DNA of 64,000 nucleotides from Pirellulimonas nuda (GTDB taxonomy: Bacteria; Planctomycetota; Planctomycetia; Pirellulales; Lacipirellulaceae). A program made the translations under genes and the position numbers. The first letter of the stretch is position 1; the number at the start of each line of letters is the position of its first letter. Positions 52,259-60,025 of the stretch are shown in pieces. Below the pieces are notes generated by a model, which worked only from the letters and a program-made list of their open reading frames with translations, made no database searches and was not told where the DNA came from. The DNA is taken from assembly GCF_007750855.1 (NCBI RefSeq), contig NZ_CP036291.1, positions 4,402,001 to 4,466,000 on the forward strand, written 5' to 3'.

Positions 52259-53284
52259 ATGCAAGCTCCAGCGCCAACGAATTCAGGCGGCCTCGACCGC
52301 CGCACGCTGCTGCTGGGCGGGGCCTCGTTGGCCGGCGCCGCCGGCTTGGGCGCGGTGGCGCAGTCGCTCATCAAACCGACGCCGGTATTCGTCGCCGCTG
52401 GGCAGCGGTACGACGGGCCGCTGCATCAAACCATCGCCGACGGGCTGCTCGCCACGGGGCTTGATCCGGCGTGGTTACGCGGACGTCGGGTGCTGCTTAA
52501 GCCCAACCTGGTGGAGCCTAGCCGCCGCATCCCGCACATGACCACGCACCCGGCGATGATTGTCGCCGCGGCCGAGGCGCTCAGGCGTTGGGGCGCCCGG
52601 GTCTCGGTCGGCGAGGCGCCGGGGCACGTCCGCGACACCGAGATGGCGCTCGTCGAGTCGGGGGTCGCCGAGGCGCTGCGCGACGCGCGGATCCCGTTCG
52701 CCGACCTCAACTACGAAGAAGTCGGCTGGCGGCGCAACCGCGGACGGTTCAGCAAGCTTCCCGGCATCTACTTCCCGCGCAGCGTGCTGGAGGCCGACCT
52801 GATCGTCTCGATGCCCAAGATGAAGACCCACCACTGGGTCGGCGTCACCTGCGCCACCAAGAACCTCTACGGCATCCTCCCCGGCATCAAGTACGGCTGG
52901 CCCAAGAACGTGCTGCACCACCACGGCATCCCTCAGACCGTGGCGGACATCGCCTCGTCGGCGCCCAAGACCATCGCCATCGTCGACGGCATCGACTGCA
53001 TGGAGGGGGACGGACCCATCCTCGGCAGCCTCAAGCACATGGGCCTGGTGCTGGTCGGCCAGTCGCTGCCGTCCGTCGACGCAACGGCCGCCCGCATCAT
53101 GGGTCTGGAACCGACCCGCATCGAGTACCTCCACCTCGCCTCGCGCAGGCTCGGCCCGCTCGACGATCGCCGCATCGAGCAACGCGGCGAGCCGTGGCGC
53201 TCGGTCGCAGACCCGTTCCAGGTCCTGGACGAGCCCCACCTCGAATGCCTGCGGTCGACGCCAGAAGAACGGCTCGTCACCTAG
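52259..53284 (+). CDS. Tat-exported DUF362 protein
   Basis: The 341-residue protein has a Tat-type leader: DRRTLLLGGASLAGAAGLGA near residues 13-32, with two arginines and a hydrophobic stretch. The DUF362 domain follows: RVLLKPNLVEPSRRIPHMTT, GWRRNRGRFSKLPGIYFP, LIVSMPKMKTHHWVGVTCATK, and NLYGILPGIKYGWPKNVLHH. DUF362 proteins are often tied to Fe-S or redox chemistry, but the CxxC cluster motifs of longer members are missing here. It is likely exported folded, so it may bind a cofactor. It is paired with the toroid gene directly upstream. Confidence 0.85.
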   Translation: MQAPAPTNSGGLDRRTLLLGGASLAGAAGLGAVAQSLIKPTPVFVAAGQRYDGPLHQTIADGLLATGLDPAWLRGRRVLLKPNLVEPSRRIPHMTTHPAMIVAAAEALRRWGARVSVGEAPGHVRDTEMALVESGVAEALRDARIPFADLNYEEVGWRRNRGRFSKLPGIYFPRSVLEADLIVSMPKMKTHHWVGVTCATKNLYGILPGIKYGWPKNVLHHHGIPQTVADIASSAPKTIAIVDGIDCMEGDGPILGSLKHMGLVLVGQSLPSVDATAARIMGLEPTRIEYLHLASRRLGPLDDRRIEQRGEPWRSVADPFQVLDEPHLECLRSTPEERLVT

Positions 53285-53295
53285 CCCCGCGCGCC

Positions 53296-53625
53296 CTACT
53301 CGTTCAGCCGCCAGGCGGCGCCGTGGCGCAGCTCGATGGTTCCTGCTTCGAGCGCCTCGCGCAGCCACGGCGTGTCGTGGATCTCGCTCACGTCGGCCCA
53401 GTGGCTCGGCTCGCCCACCAGCGACTTGCCGCACTCGGGGCAAGGCAGGTCGGCCTCGCTGGCGAACTTCGGGGGGCCCGCCAGGTTGGCGTCCGACCAG
53501 GCCGCGTCGCACTCATCGCACAGGATGCTCAGCCGGCCGCAGTGGCCGCACGCGCGCACCCCCAGCGGCCCCGTGGTGCAAACCCGGCAGAAGCCTACGT
53601 AGTACATCGGGCGTTGGGCGCTCAT
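53296..53625 (-). CDS. Small protein with four CxxC pairs (zinc-ribbon-like)
   Basis: The 109-residue protein has eight cysteines in four CxxC pairs: 13-16 (CRVC), 26-29 (CGHC), 36-39 (CDEC) and 62-65 (CPEC). This is enough for two zinc ribbons. The C-terminal part (SHWADVSEIHDTPWLREALEAG) is helical and without motifs. No signal peptide or membrane helix is present, so it is cytoplasmic. It follows the EndoU-like gene by three bases on the same strand and is probably translated with it. Function is unknown; a partner or control role for the upstream protein is possible. Confidence 0.75.
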   Translation of the reverse strand: MSAQRPMYYVGFCRVCTTGPLGVRACGHCGRLSILCDECDAAWSDANLAGPPKFASEADLPCPECGKSLVGEPSHWADVSEIHDTPWLREALEAGTIELRHGAAWRLNE

Positions 53626-53628
53626 CGG

Positions 53629-54246
53629 CTACGGCGTGAGTGGGTAGGCGGTGATAAAGCGGTCGCCGTCCGTGATGAGCTGCATGTTGGTGGCGGCCGG
53701 CTTGCCGCGTCGTGCGCCCGACTCGCCGCCGACATAACCGATACGGCGCCGCATATCGATCACGTAGATGGTCCGCCCCTCTTCTTTGCGGGTGCGGGTC
53801 TGCCTGCCGGACTTCGCCAACCGATAGCCTTGATCGATGAGCGTGAGCAGCTCAACGGGCTGCTTCGCGTCGAACACGCCGTGCGATCCGGGACGGTCCG
53901 GCTGGTCCTCGGCGTGGGCCATCAGGTGCTTGAGCCGATGGCCGTGCTGACTCCCCCGGCCGTACACCAGGCCGGCCGGGGATCGGTAGGTCTCGGCGCC
54001 GACCTGTTCGAGGTAGTCCGAGGCGGCGGCCTCGCCGGCAGCGGGCCGGCCGGCCGCGGGGGGAGAGCCCCCCTGCCCTGCCGTGGGCTCGGACGGCGGC
54101 AACCACCCCTGCACCGTCGGCGCCAGCACCGCGATTAAGAGCCCAATCACCAGCACCGCCACAATGGCGCCGGGCGAACGGCGCGGCCCCGCAAGACGCA
54201 GCACGGACTGCACGACGCGGGCGATTTCTTGCGGGTTGCGGCTCAT
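53629..54246 (-). CDS. Membrane-anchored protein with EndoU/BECR-like nuclease signature
   Basis: The 205-residue protein has a cytoplasmic start, one membrane helix (AIVAVLVIGLLIAVLAP, residues about 27-43), a proline- and glycine-rich linker, and a C-terminal domain at about residues 85-205. That domain reads QHGHRLKHLMAH (100-111), PGSHGVF (119-125), then YVIDMRRRIGYVGG, and ends DGDRFITAYPLTP with TAYP at 199-202. The order of an N-terminal histidine cluster, HGVF, and a final TAYP strand recalls the bacterial EndoU and related BECR-fold RNases. This is a pattern judgement, not a search result. The domain would face the periplasm. No family is certain. Confidence 0.7.
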   Translation of the reverse strand: MSRNPQEIARVVQSVLRLAGPRRSPGAIVAVLVIGLLIAVLAPTVQGWLPPSEPTAGQGGSPPAAGRPAAGEAAASDYLEQVGAETYRSPAGLVYGRGSQHGHRLKHLMAHAEDQPDRPGSHGVFDAKQPVELLTLIDQGYRLAKSGRQTRTRKEEGRTIYVIDMRRRIGYVGGESGARRGKPAATNMQLITDGDRFITAYPLTP

Positions 54247-54279
54247 CGCATAATCATTTGACGTTTATAGCGCATTTTG

Positions 54280-54308
54280 TTGACACCCCGACCGGTCGGC
54301 CTTACGCT
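54280..54308 (+). promoter_or_regulatory. Possible sigma-70 promoter of the sugar dehydrogenase gene
   Basis: A perfect TTGACA at 54280-54285, a 17-base spacer, and a weak -10 (TACGCT, 54303-54308) stand about 40 bases before the ATG at 54347. The same AT-rich stretch holds TATAAA on the minus strand toward the divergent gene. Confidence 0.4.
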
Positions 54309-54346
54309 GACTGGTGAGGGGAACCTATCCGTACGGCGGAGCTCGT

Positions 54347-55879
54347 ATGCGTCCTTGTCGTCTATTCTGCTTGTTTATCGCGTTGCTCGCCACTGTCTGC
54401 GCTTCGGCCCGCGCAGAGATCTCTGGCGCAAGCCTCGTCGCTACGGCCAATAATCCGGTCTTCGTGACGCACGCGCCCGGAGACAAGCACCACTTGTTCG
54501 TGGTTGAGCGCGGCGCCCAGCAGGGCGCGCCCAACAACGACGTGATCGCCGACATCCGCGTGCTGGACCTCCGCACCGGCGCGTTCGCCCCACAGCCGTT
54601 CCTGTCCGTCAACCTCCCCAACACGTCGGGAGAACGCGGGCTGCTAAGCATGGCGTTCCACCCCGACTACCAGGCCAACGGCAAGTTCTACATCTATGCC
54701 TCCCGCGAAGCGTACAGCGGCGGCAACCATGCGTCCTACGTTGAACAGTACTCGGTGACCACCGACCCGATGATCGCCGATCCCGCGTCTCGGTCCGTGG
54801 TCGCCCGCTTCACCCAGCCGCAGAGCAACCACAACGGCGGCTGGATCGGGTTCAGCCCCAACGACAACTACCTCTACATCGCGTCGGGCGATGGGGGCAA
54901 CAGCAACGACACGGGGACGGGCCACACCGGGGCGATCGGCAACGCGCAAGACATCACCGGCAACCTGCTGGGAAAGATGCTGCGGGTTGATCCCTTGGGA
55001 GACGACTTCCCCGCCGACGCCAACCGCAACTACGCCGTGCCGGCCAGCAACCCGTTCGTCGGCGTCACGGGTGACGACGAGATCTGGGCCTACGGCCTCC
55101 GCAACCCGTGGCGCAACAGCTTCGACCGCGAGACGGGCGACCTGCTGATCGGCGACGTCGGCCAAGACAACCGAGAAGAGGTGAACTTCCAAGCGGCCGG
55201 CAGCCCAGGCGGAGAGAACTACGGCTGGCGGCTGCGTGAGGGGACCATCGCCACGCCCACCGGCGGGGTCGGCGGCGCCAAGCCGACCGACGCGGTCGAC
55301 CCGATCCACGACTACGCCCACAACGGCGGCAGCCGCTCGATTTACGGCGGTTACGTCTACCGCGGCCCCGACCCCGAGGTCGACGGCTGGTACTTCTTTG
55401 GCGACACCGTCACGCGAGACGTGTGGCGGTTCCGCCCCGACTCGCCCGCCGCCACGCTCGAGCGGATCAACGACACGCTCTTCCCCGGCGGCAACAACGA
55501 CTTCCGCGTCTCGATGGGCGAAGACGCTGTCGGGAATCTCTACGTCGTCTCTACCGGCGGATCGATCTACCGCATCGAGACCGACGCCACGGCCCCGGGC
55601 GACTTCACCGGAGACGGGCTGGTGAATGTTGAGGACTACACGCTCTGGCGGAGCGACTTTGGCGTCTCGGCATCCACCGCCGACGGCAACCGCGACGGGT
55701 TGGTCGACGCCGCCGATTACAGCGTCTGGCGCGACAACGCAGACGTTTCTGACCCGATCGAGGGCGCGGCCGTGCCGGAGCCATCGGGTTGGATCATCCT
55801 CACCGGGTTCATCTCGCTGAGCCTCGCGGTGGGATTCATGCGGTGGCACTTCGACCGCAGCCGGGCGCAAACCTCCTAG
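54347..55879 (+). CDS. PQQ-dependent sugar dehydrogenase family protein with dockerin-like and PEP-CTERM ends
   Basis: The 510-residue exported protein has a signal peptide (MRPCRLFCLFIALLATVCAS) and a six-bladed propeller of the glucose/sorbosone dehydrogenase type (GERGLLSMAFHPDYQANGKF, NHNGGWIGFSPNDNYLYIAS, GDDEIWAYGLRNPWRNSFDR, GDVGQDNREEVNFQAAG). The end, after about residue 420, has two dockerin-like calcium repeats (GDFTGDGLVNVEDYTLW, DGNRDGLVDAADYSVW) and then a PEP-CTERM anchor, VPEPSGWIILTGFISLSLAV, with basic residues. It should be moved to the surface by an exosortase and held there. The substrate is unknown; sugars or aldehydes are likely. Confidence 0.92.
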   Translation: MRPCRLFCLFIALLATVCASARAEISGASLVATANNPVFVTHAPGDKHHLFVVERGAQQGAPNNDVIADIRVLDLRTGAFAPQPFLSVNLPNTSGERGLLSMAFHPDYQANGKFYIYASREAYSGGNHASYVEQYSVTTDPMIADPASRSVVARFTQPQSNHNGGWIGFSPNDNYLYIASGDGGNSNDTGTGHTGAIGNAQDITGNLLGKMLRVDPLGDDFPADANRNYAVPASNPFVGVTGDDEIWAYGLRNPWRNSFDRETGDLLIGDVGQDNREEVNFQAAGSPGGENYGWRLREGTIATPTGGVGGAKPTDAVDPIHDYAHNGGSRSIYGGYVYRGPDPEVDGWYFFGDTVTRDVWRFRPDSPAATLERINDTLFPGGNNDFRVSMGEDAVGNLYVVSTGGSIYRIETDATAPGDFTGDGLVNVEDYTLWRSDFGVSASTADGNRDGLVDAADYSVWRDNADVSDPIEGAAVPEPSGWIILTGFISLSLAVGFMRWHFDRSRAQTS

Positions 55880-56034
55880 CCGGACGCGTCGCCTTACCCG
55901 GCGCATCGGGGCCCCGCTTGGCCCGGCGCCTTCCGAGACCGGGTAGAGTCTCTCGCCCCAACCGGCCGATCCTACCGAAGCCGGCCCCTGCTGCGCGTCG
56001 GCTCGGATGGCACGACTGGGCGAGGAACCGGCAG

Positions 56035-56943
56035 ATGAAACGCAAGACACTAGCTGCGCTGCTGGTCACCGCGGCCCTGGCGGGCGCCTGCGAGGCCCGC
56101 GAGATCTTCGTCAACAACGTCGCCGGAGCCGACAACCTCGATGGCCTCAGCGATCGGGCTTCCGGCCGCGCGGGCCCCGTCAGGACCATCTCGCGGGCCT
56201 TGTGCCTCGCGCTCCCCGGCGATCACGTGCTGCTGACCGACACGGGCGTCCCCTACCGCGAGCAGGTGTCCATCGCCGGGCCGCGGCTCCACGGCAGCGA
56301 ACGCCGCCCGTTAGTGTTAGACGGACGCGGCGCGGTGCTGGACGGCACCGTGGAGGCCGCGCCGGGCGCTTGGCGGCCGGCTGTCGGCAACGTCTTTGCC
56401 CTAGCCCTCCGGCGTTTGAGCACGCAGCAGCTCTTCTCCGCGGGGGAGCCGCTCAAGCGCGTCTCCCTAACGCGTTCGGCCGACGCCCCGCTGGCGCTCG
56501 AGCCGCTCGAGTGGTCGCTGGTGGATCGGCGGCTGCTGGTGAAGCTGGAGCAAGACCGCCTGCCGGAATCGTACGACCTACGCCACGCGGGCCTCGAGAC
56601 GGGCGTCACGCTCTACAACACGCACCACGTGATCGTTCGCAACCTGGTCGTGCAGGGGTTCCATCTCGACGGGCTGAACGCTCACGAGCTGGTGCGGGAC
56701 TGCCTGGTCGACAACATCGACTCGCGGGCCAATGGCCGCAGCGGGCTGAGCGTCGGCGGCGTCAGCCGCGTCGAGGCGATCGCCTCGAACTTCTACGACA
56801 ACGGCCGCGTGCAGGTGCGTGTCGAAGGCCAGGCAGAGCTGGCGCTCGAGAGCTGCGAGGTAGCCGCGTCCGAGGGGGCGGCGAAGTTCAAGACCGCCGG
56901 CGGCGAGCTGAAGGTCAACGGCCAGGCCGTGGTGGCGCCGTAG
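56035..56943 (+). CDS. Exported right-handed beta-helix-like protein
   Basis: The 302-residue protein has a signal peptide (MKRKTLAALLVTAALAGACE) and then REIFVNNVAGADNLDGLSDR, the usual opening of parallel beta-helix proteins (pectin-lyase-like fold). Repeats such as THHVIVRNLVVQGFHLDGLN, ELVRDCLVDNIDSRANGRSG and VEAIASNFYDNGRVQVRVEG fit helix turns. There are no lyase catalytic residues that I can assign. It may bind or cut polysaccharide outside the cell. The ATG at 56035 has GAGGAACC as ribosome site. It follows the sugar dehydrogenase gene by 155 bases on the same strand. Confidence 0.78.
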   Translation: MKRKTLAALLVTAALAGACEAREIFVNNVAGADNLDGLSDRASGRAGPVRTISRALCLALPGDHVLLTDTGVPYREQVSIAGPRLHGSERRPLVLDGRGAVLDGTVEAAPGAWRPAVGNVFALALRRLSTQQLFSAGEPLKRVSLTRSADAPLALEPLEWSLVDRRLLVKLEQDRLPESYDLRHAGLETGVTLYNTHHVIVRNLVVQGFHLDGLNAHELVRDCLVDNIDSRANGRSGLSVGGVSRVEAIASNFYDNGRVQVRVEGQAELALESCEVAASEGAAKFKTAGGELKVNGQAVVAP

Positions 56944-57048
56944 CGGGCCGGCCGGTTGGCGACGCGTGTGCGTGCTGCAGGCCCCGTCGCTTCGATCTTT
57001 TGGCTGCGCCTCGATTGCTTCAGAAGCGGCCGCACGCATCCTCGGGCG

Positions 57049-58068
57049 TCAATCCGCCTTGGTCGGGGCGTCGTCTTCGTCAACGACCAGCGCCGCACGG
57101 TTCGACACGTAGAAGCAGGCCGCCGCGGCGCCCAACAGCAGCATCGCAAAGCGGTGGGTGAGCGCCACGATGGTGCCGTCGCCGATGGCGCCGGTAAGGG
57201 CGCGGTAGAACAGCTCTACCACCGCCTCAACCGACCCGAGGCCGTTGGGCAGGGGCAGCAATCCCCCCGCGGCGAGCGCCAACGGGACGATCACGAAGTG
57301 GTCTGCTACGCCGGGGTGCTTTAGCGGCAGCCCCGCGGCGATCAAGTAGAACGACACCGTGAACAGTGAGTGCATCGCGACCGTCAACACGCTGGCGCCG
57401 AACAGCCAGCCGGGCCGCTTCCGGTAGGCCCGCCAAGCGATGAGCGCCTCAGCCGCGAGTTCGCCCGCCAGCGGGATGCGGCGCAGCGCGGCCGCGGCCA
57501 GCGGACCAGAGAGCGCCGGCAGGAACGCCAGGGCCGCGGCCACCGTCAACACCCCACCCACGCCTAGCGCCAGTTGCGCAACGATGCGTACGCCGGCGTC
57601 CTGGGACGCCGCGGCGCCGCTGGCCAGCACGCCGCAGGCGCACATGATCAGCAGGATGAGCAGCCCGAGCGCGCGGTCGACGACGATCGTGGTGACCGCG
57701 GCCGTACGCAATCCCGGGTGCCGGCGGGCAAAGAAGACCGCCTTAAAAAGGTCGCCGCCGACGCTCCCGAGCGAGACGAAGTTGAGCGCAAACCCCAGCG
57801 CCCCCAACCGCCCCGCCTCGCCGACCGACAGCGGCACGCCGCCGGCGCGGGCGACGCAAAACCACCGCAGAAAGCTGATCAGCACCGCCACGGCGCAGCA
57901 CGCCAGCGCCAGCCCCAGGAGGGTCCAATCCTTGGGCTGCTGGGAAATGCGTGCGAACGCCTCGTGGCGTACGGCCTGCCACAGCAGCGCCCCGATTAGC
58001 CCCAGCCCCAGCGTCAGCTTCGCCGCGACGACGATCCGAGAGCGGGTGGTGCGTGACAGGGAGGGCAT
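57049..58068 (-). CDS. Flippase-like membrane protein (LPG synthase TM / YbhN family)
   Basis: The 339-residue multi-pass protein belongs to the lysylphosphatidylglycerol synthase membrane-domain family (YbhN, UPF0104): FLRWFCVARAGGVPLSVGEA, GSVGGDLFKAVFFARRHPG, TIVVDRALGLLILLIMCACG, and the final PLPNGLGSVEAVVELFYRAL. About eight membrane helices are visible. There is no C-terminal aminoacyl transferase domain, so it is not an MprF-type synthase but a flippase-like protein of unknown lipid substrate. It is divergent from the tRNA gene and monocistronic. Confidence 0.88.
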   Translation of the reverse strand: MPSLSRTTRSRIVVAAKLTLGLGLIGALLWQAVRHEAFARISQQPKDWTLLGLALACCAVAVLISFLRWFCVARAGGVPLSVGEAGRLGALGFALNFVSLGSVGGDLFKAVFFARRHPGLRTAAVTTIVVDRALGLLILLIMCACGVLASGAAASQDAGVRIVAQLALGVGGVLTVAAALAFLPALSGPLAAAALRRIPLAGELAAEALIAWRAYRKRPGWLFGASVLTVAMHSLFTVSFYLIAAGLPLKHPGVADHFVIVPLALAAGGLLPLPNGLGSVEAVVELFYRALTGAIGDGTIVALTHRFAMLLLGAAAACFYVSNRAALVVDEDDAPTKAD

Positions 58069-58096
58069 GCGTGGCGGGCCGGCGGTGAAGGTCCGG

Positions 58097-58125
58097 TTGA
58101 CAACCCGGGCGGGCAGTGGTAACTC
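58097..58125 (+). promoter_or_regulatory. Likely promoter of the tRNA-Ala gene
   Basis: A perfect TTGACA at 58097-58102, a 17-base spacer, and TAACTC at 58120-58125 preceded by TGG (extended -10 TGn) stand about 55 bases before the tRNA. The -10 hexamer itself is weak. Confidence 0.5.
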
Positions 58126-58179
58126 TTATTGGAACTGGCGTCTGGGTCCCAATAGGGATTCGCGTTCGGCAGTTTCCAG

Positions 58180-58252
58180 GGGGGATTAGCTCAGCTGGGA
58201 GAGCGTCTGGCTGGCAGCCAGAAGGTCAGCGGTTCGAGCCCGCTATCCTCCA
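58180..58252 (+). tRNA. tRNA-Ala (anticodon GGC)
   Basis: A 73-base cloverleaf: acceptor GGGGGAT pairs with ATCCTCC, D arm GCTC-AGCTGGGA-GAGC, anticodon arm TCTGG-CTGGCAG-CCAGA with anticodon GGC, variable AGGTC, and T arm AGCGG-TTCGAGC-CCGCT, with discriminator A. The acceptor has the G3-U70 wobble pair that marks alanine tRNAs. CCA is not encoded. A terminator follows at 58324. Confidence 0.97.
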
Positions 58253-58323
58253 CTTCATTGCCGTATCGAGATGTTGCTTCAAATTGGGACCGCTGCTGGC
58301 GGACTCTCCGATTGACCCACCCG

Positions 58324-58349
58324 CCCTTGCCGTCCGGCGAGGGTTTTTT
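58324..58349 (+). terminator. Intrinsic terminator after tRNA-Ala
   Basis: CCCTTGCCG pairs with CGGCGAGGG (one G-U pair) followed directly by six T. It lies 72 bases after the tRNA. The T run is also the start of the first 18-bp tandem unit. Confidence 0.85.
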
Positions 58350-58416
58350 GCTGGACACGCTGTTTTTGCTGGACGCGCTGTTTTTGCTGGACGCGCTGTT
58401 CTTGCTGGACGCGCTG
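58345..58416. repeat. Tandem repeat, four 18-bp units
   Basis: The unit TTTTTGCTGGACGCGCTG occurs at 58345, 58363, 58381 and 58399 with one change in the first copy (GACACG) and one in the last (TTCTT). It sits between the tRNA terminator and the MFS gene. More degenerate CAGACGCCAGCA units follow to about 58500. Confidence 0.9.
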
Positions 58417-58536
58417 CGGGGTATCCGCCAGCGGCCCGGCGCCCAGACGCCAGCAACCAGACGCCAGCACCGTGATGCCGTCTAGATGCCAGCGCCCAGA
58501 TGAATGTAGCCCGGCCTCAGCGGCCAAGGACGCGTG

Positions 58537-59922
58537 ATGTCGGCTGACCTCTCCAAGGCCGTTCCCGCCGTCCCGCAGCCTGCGCCCAACCCCTACGACC
58601 CGAACCACCCGGCCGATGAACCCCTGTCGGCCCCCCCGCCCCTGCTGCGGACGCGGCTAGCCGCGATGATGTTCCTCCAGTACGCGTCGCTGGGGCTGTG
58701 GTCCGTCACCTTCGGCACCTTTGTCGGCGCCAACACCGGCAAGCAGGGCGCCGGGATCTTTAGCGAAAGCTTTGTCGGCGACGCGGCCTCGGCCGGCGCG
58801 CTGGGGGCCATCTTTGCCCCGCTGGCGATCGGCTGGCTGGCCGACCGCTGGCTGGCCAGCGAGCGGATGCTGTGCGTGCTGCACGCCGCGTGCGCGGCAA
58901 TCCTGCTAGCGATCGCCCAGCAGCAAACCCAGATCGGCTTCTACTTTGGCCTGCTGGCCTACTACCAGTGCTACGTGCCGACGGTCACGCTCTCCAACAG
59001 CCTGTCGATGCAGCAACTAACCAACACCGCCGCCGACTTCCCCCCCATCCGCGCCGTGGGCACCAGCGGCTGGATCGCCGCGGGGCTGCTGATCGGTTGG
59101 CTCTGGCCGACGGTCTTCGGCGCGGAGATCGAGTCGCTCCGCACCCCCATGCTGGTGGCCGTGGGCGCCCACGTGGCCCAGTCGCTGTACTGCCTCACGC
59201 TCCCCCACACGCCCCCCGCGCACCGGGTGCAGCGACAGATCGCCCAGCTCGCTCAGGGGGGCGGCCTGGTGCGCCGCAAGGAGATCGTGACGTTTATCGT
59301 GCTCTCGATGCTCGCCTGCATGGGGGCCCAGTTCTACAACGTGCTGAACCTGTTCCTCAACCAGCAGCACATCCAGTACGCGGCCGCCAAGCAGTCGTTC
59401 GGGCAGCTCACGGAGGTGGTCGCCATGGTGATGCTGCCGGCGGCCACCGCGTGGCTGGGGCTGAAGCGGTTGATGTTGCTGGGGGTGGCGGCGTGGGGGC
59501 TGCGTTACCTCATGCTCTCGGGCTCGGCCTCGTCCGGCTCGGGCTGGTTGCTCGCGCCGGCCATCGCGCTGCACGGCGTCAGCTATGTGTGGGTTTACAT
59601 GAGCGGCGCGTTGTTCATCGACCGCATGGCCGGCCCCCGCGCGCGGGGCGCGGCGCAGGGGATGTTCGCGCTGGCGACGCTGGGCGTAGGCCACTTGTGC
59701 GGCGCCCTGATGGTGGGCGGCGCGCAGGCGTGGCTGCTGACCCCCGCGGGGGTGAACCCGCCGCCCTACCACTGGGAGGCGTTCTGGCTGATCCCGGCGG
59801 GGTTGATGGGGGTTGCGATGGTGCTGTTCGCGTTGTTCTTCTCCGAGCAGCCCAACGCCCCCACCCAGCCAAAGCCCGACGCGCCGGTAGTGCCGCGGGT
59901 GGCGGAGGGTTTGGAACCGTGA
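58537..59922 (+). CDS. MFS transporter, nucleoside:proton symporter type
   Basis: The 461-residue membrane protein has twelve predicted helices and looks like the NHS family (NupG, XapB), which imports nucleosides with protons: MMFLQYASLGLWSVTFGTFV, GAIFAPLAIGWLADRWLASE, and YVPTVTLSNSLSMQQL are typical of the family. The C-terminal half with GVSYVWVYMSGALFIDRMAG is complete. An AAGGA ribosome site at 58526-58530 fits the ATG at 58537 better than the GTG three bases before. Substrate is inferred from the family. It may supply purines to the adenine salvage enzyme in the window, but the genes are far apart. Confidence 0.9.
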   Translation: MSADLSKAVPAVPQPAPNPYDPNHPADEPLSAPPPLLRTRLAAMMFLQYASLGLWSVTFGTFVGANTGKQGAGIFSESFVGDAASAGALGAIFAPLAIGWLADRWLASERMLCVLHAACAAILLAIAQQQTQIGFYFGLLAYYQCYVPTVTLSNSLSMQQLTNTAADFPPIRAVGTSGWIAAGLLIGWLWPTVFGAEIESLRTPMLVAVGAHVAQSLYCLTLPHTPPAHRVQRQIAQLAQGGGLVRRKEIVTFIVLSMLACMGAQFYNVLNLFLNQQHIQYAAAKQSFGQLTEVVAMVMLPAATAWLGLKRLMLLGVAAWGLRYLMLSGSASSGSGWLLAPAIALHGVSYVWVYMSGALFIDRMAGPRARGAAQGMFALATLGVGHLCGALMVGGAQAWLLTPAGVNPPPYHWEAFWLIPAGLMGVAMVLFALFFSEQPNAPTQPKPDAPVVPRVAEGLEP

Positions 59923-59928
59923 CGTGGC

Positions 59929-60014
59929 GAGCCGTCGGCGTCAGCCGCCGGAGCTTTCGGAGCTGGAAAAACAGTTCGCGCCCCAAAGCCTCCGGCGGCT
60001 AACGCCGACGGCTC
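59929..60014. repeat. 86-bp REP-like element, copy 2
   Basis: The arm at 59929-59952 is the same 24 bases as the left arm at 40967-40990 and pairs with 59991-60014 with one mismatch. The loop is 38 bases, the same length as copy 1, and shares words such as TTTCGG and CCCAA. It lies between convergent genes. Confidence 0.9.
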
Positions 60015-60025
60015 GCCTAGTTGAC

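Noticed and set aside
58345..58416. CRISPR array
   Set aside because: The units are directly adjacent with no spacers and there are no cas genes.
58258..58485. 75-residue frame through the tandem repeat, with LFLLDA repeats
   Set aside because: Created by the 18-bp repeat, begins at the tRNA 3' side and runs through its terminator; no ribosome site.
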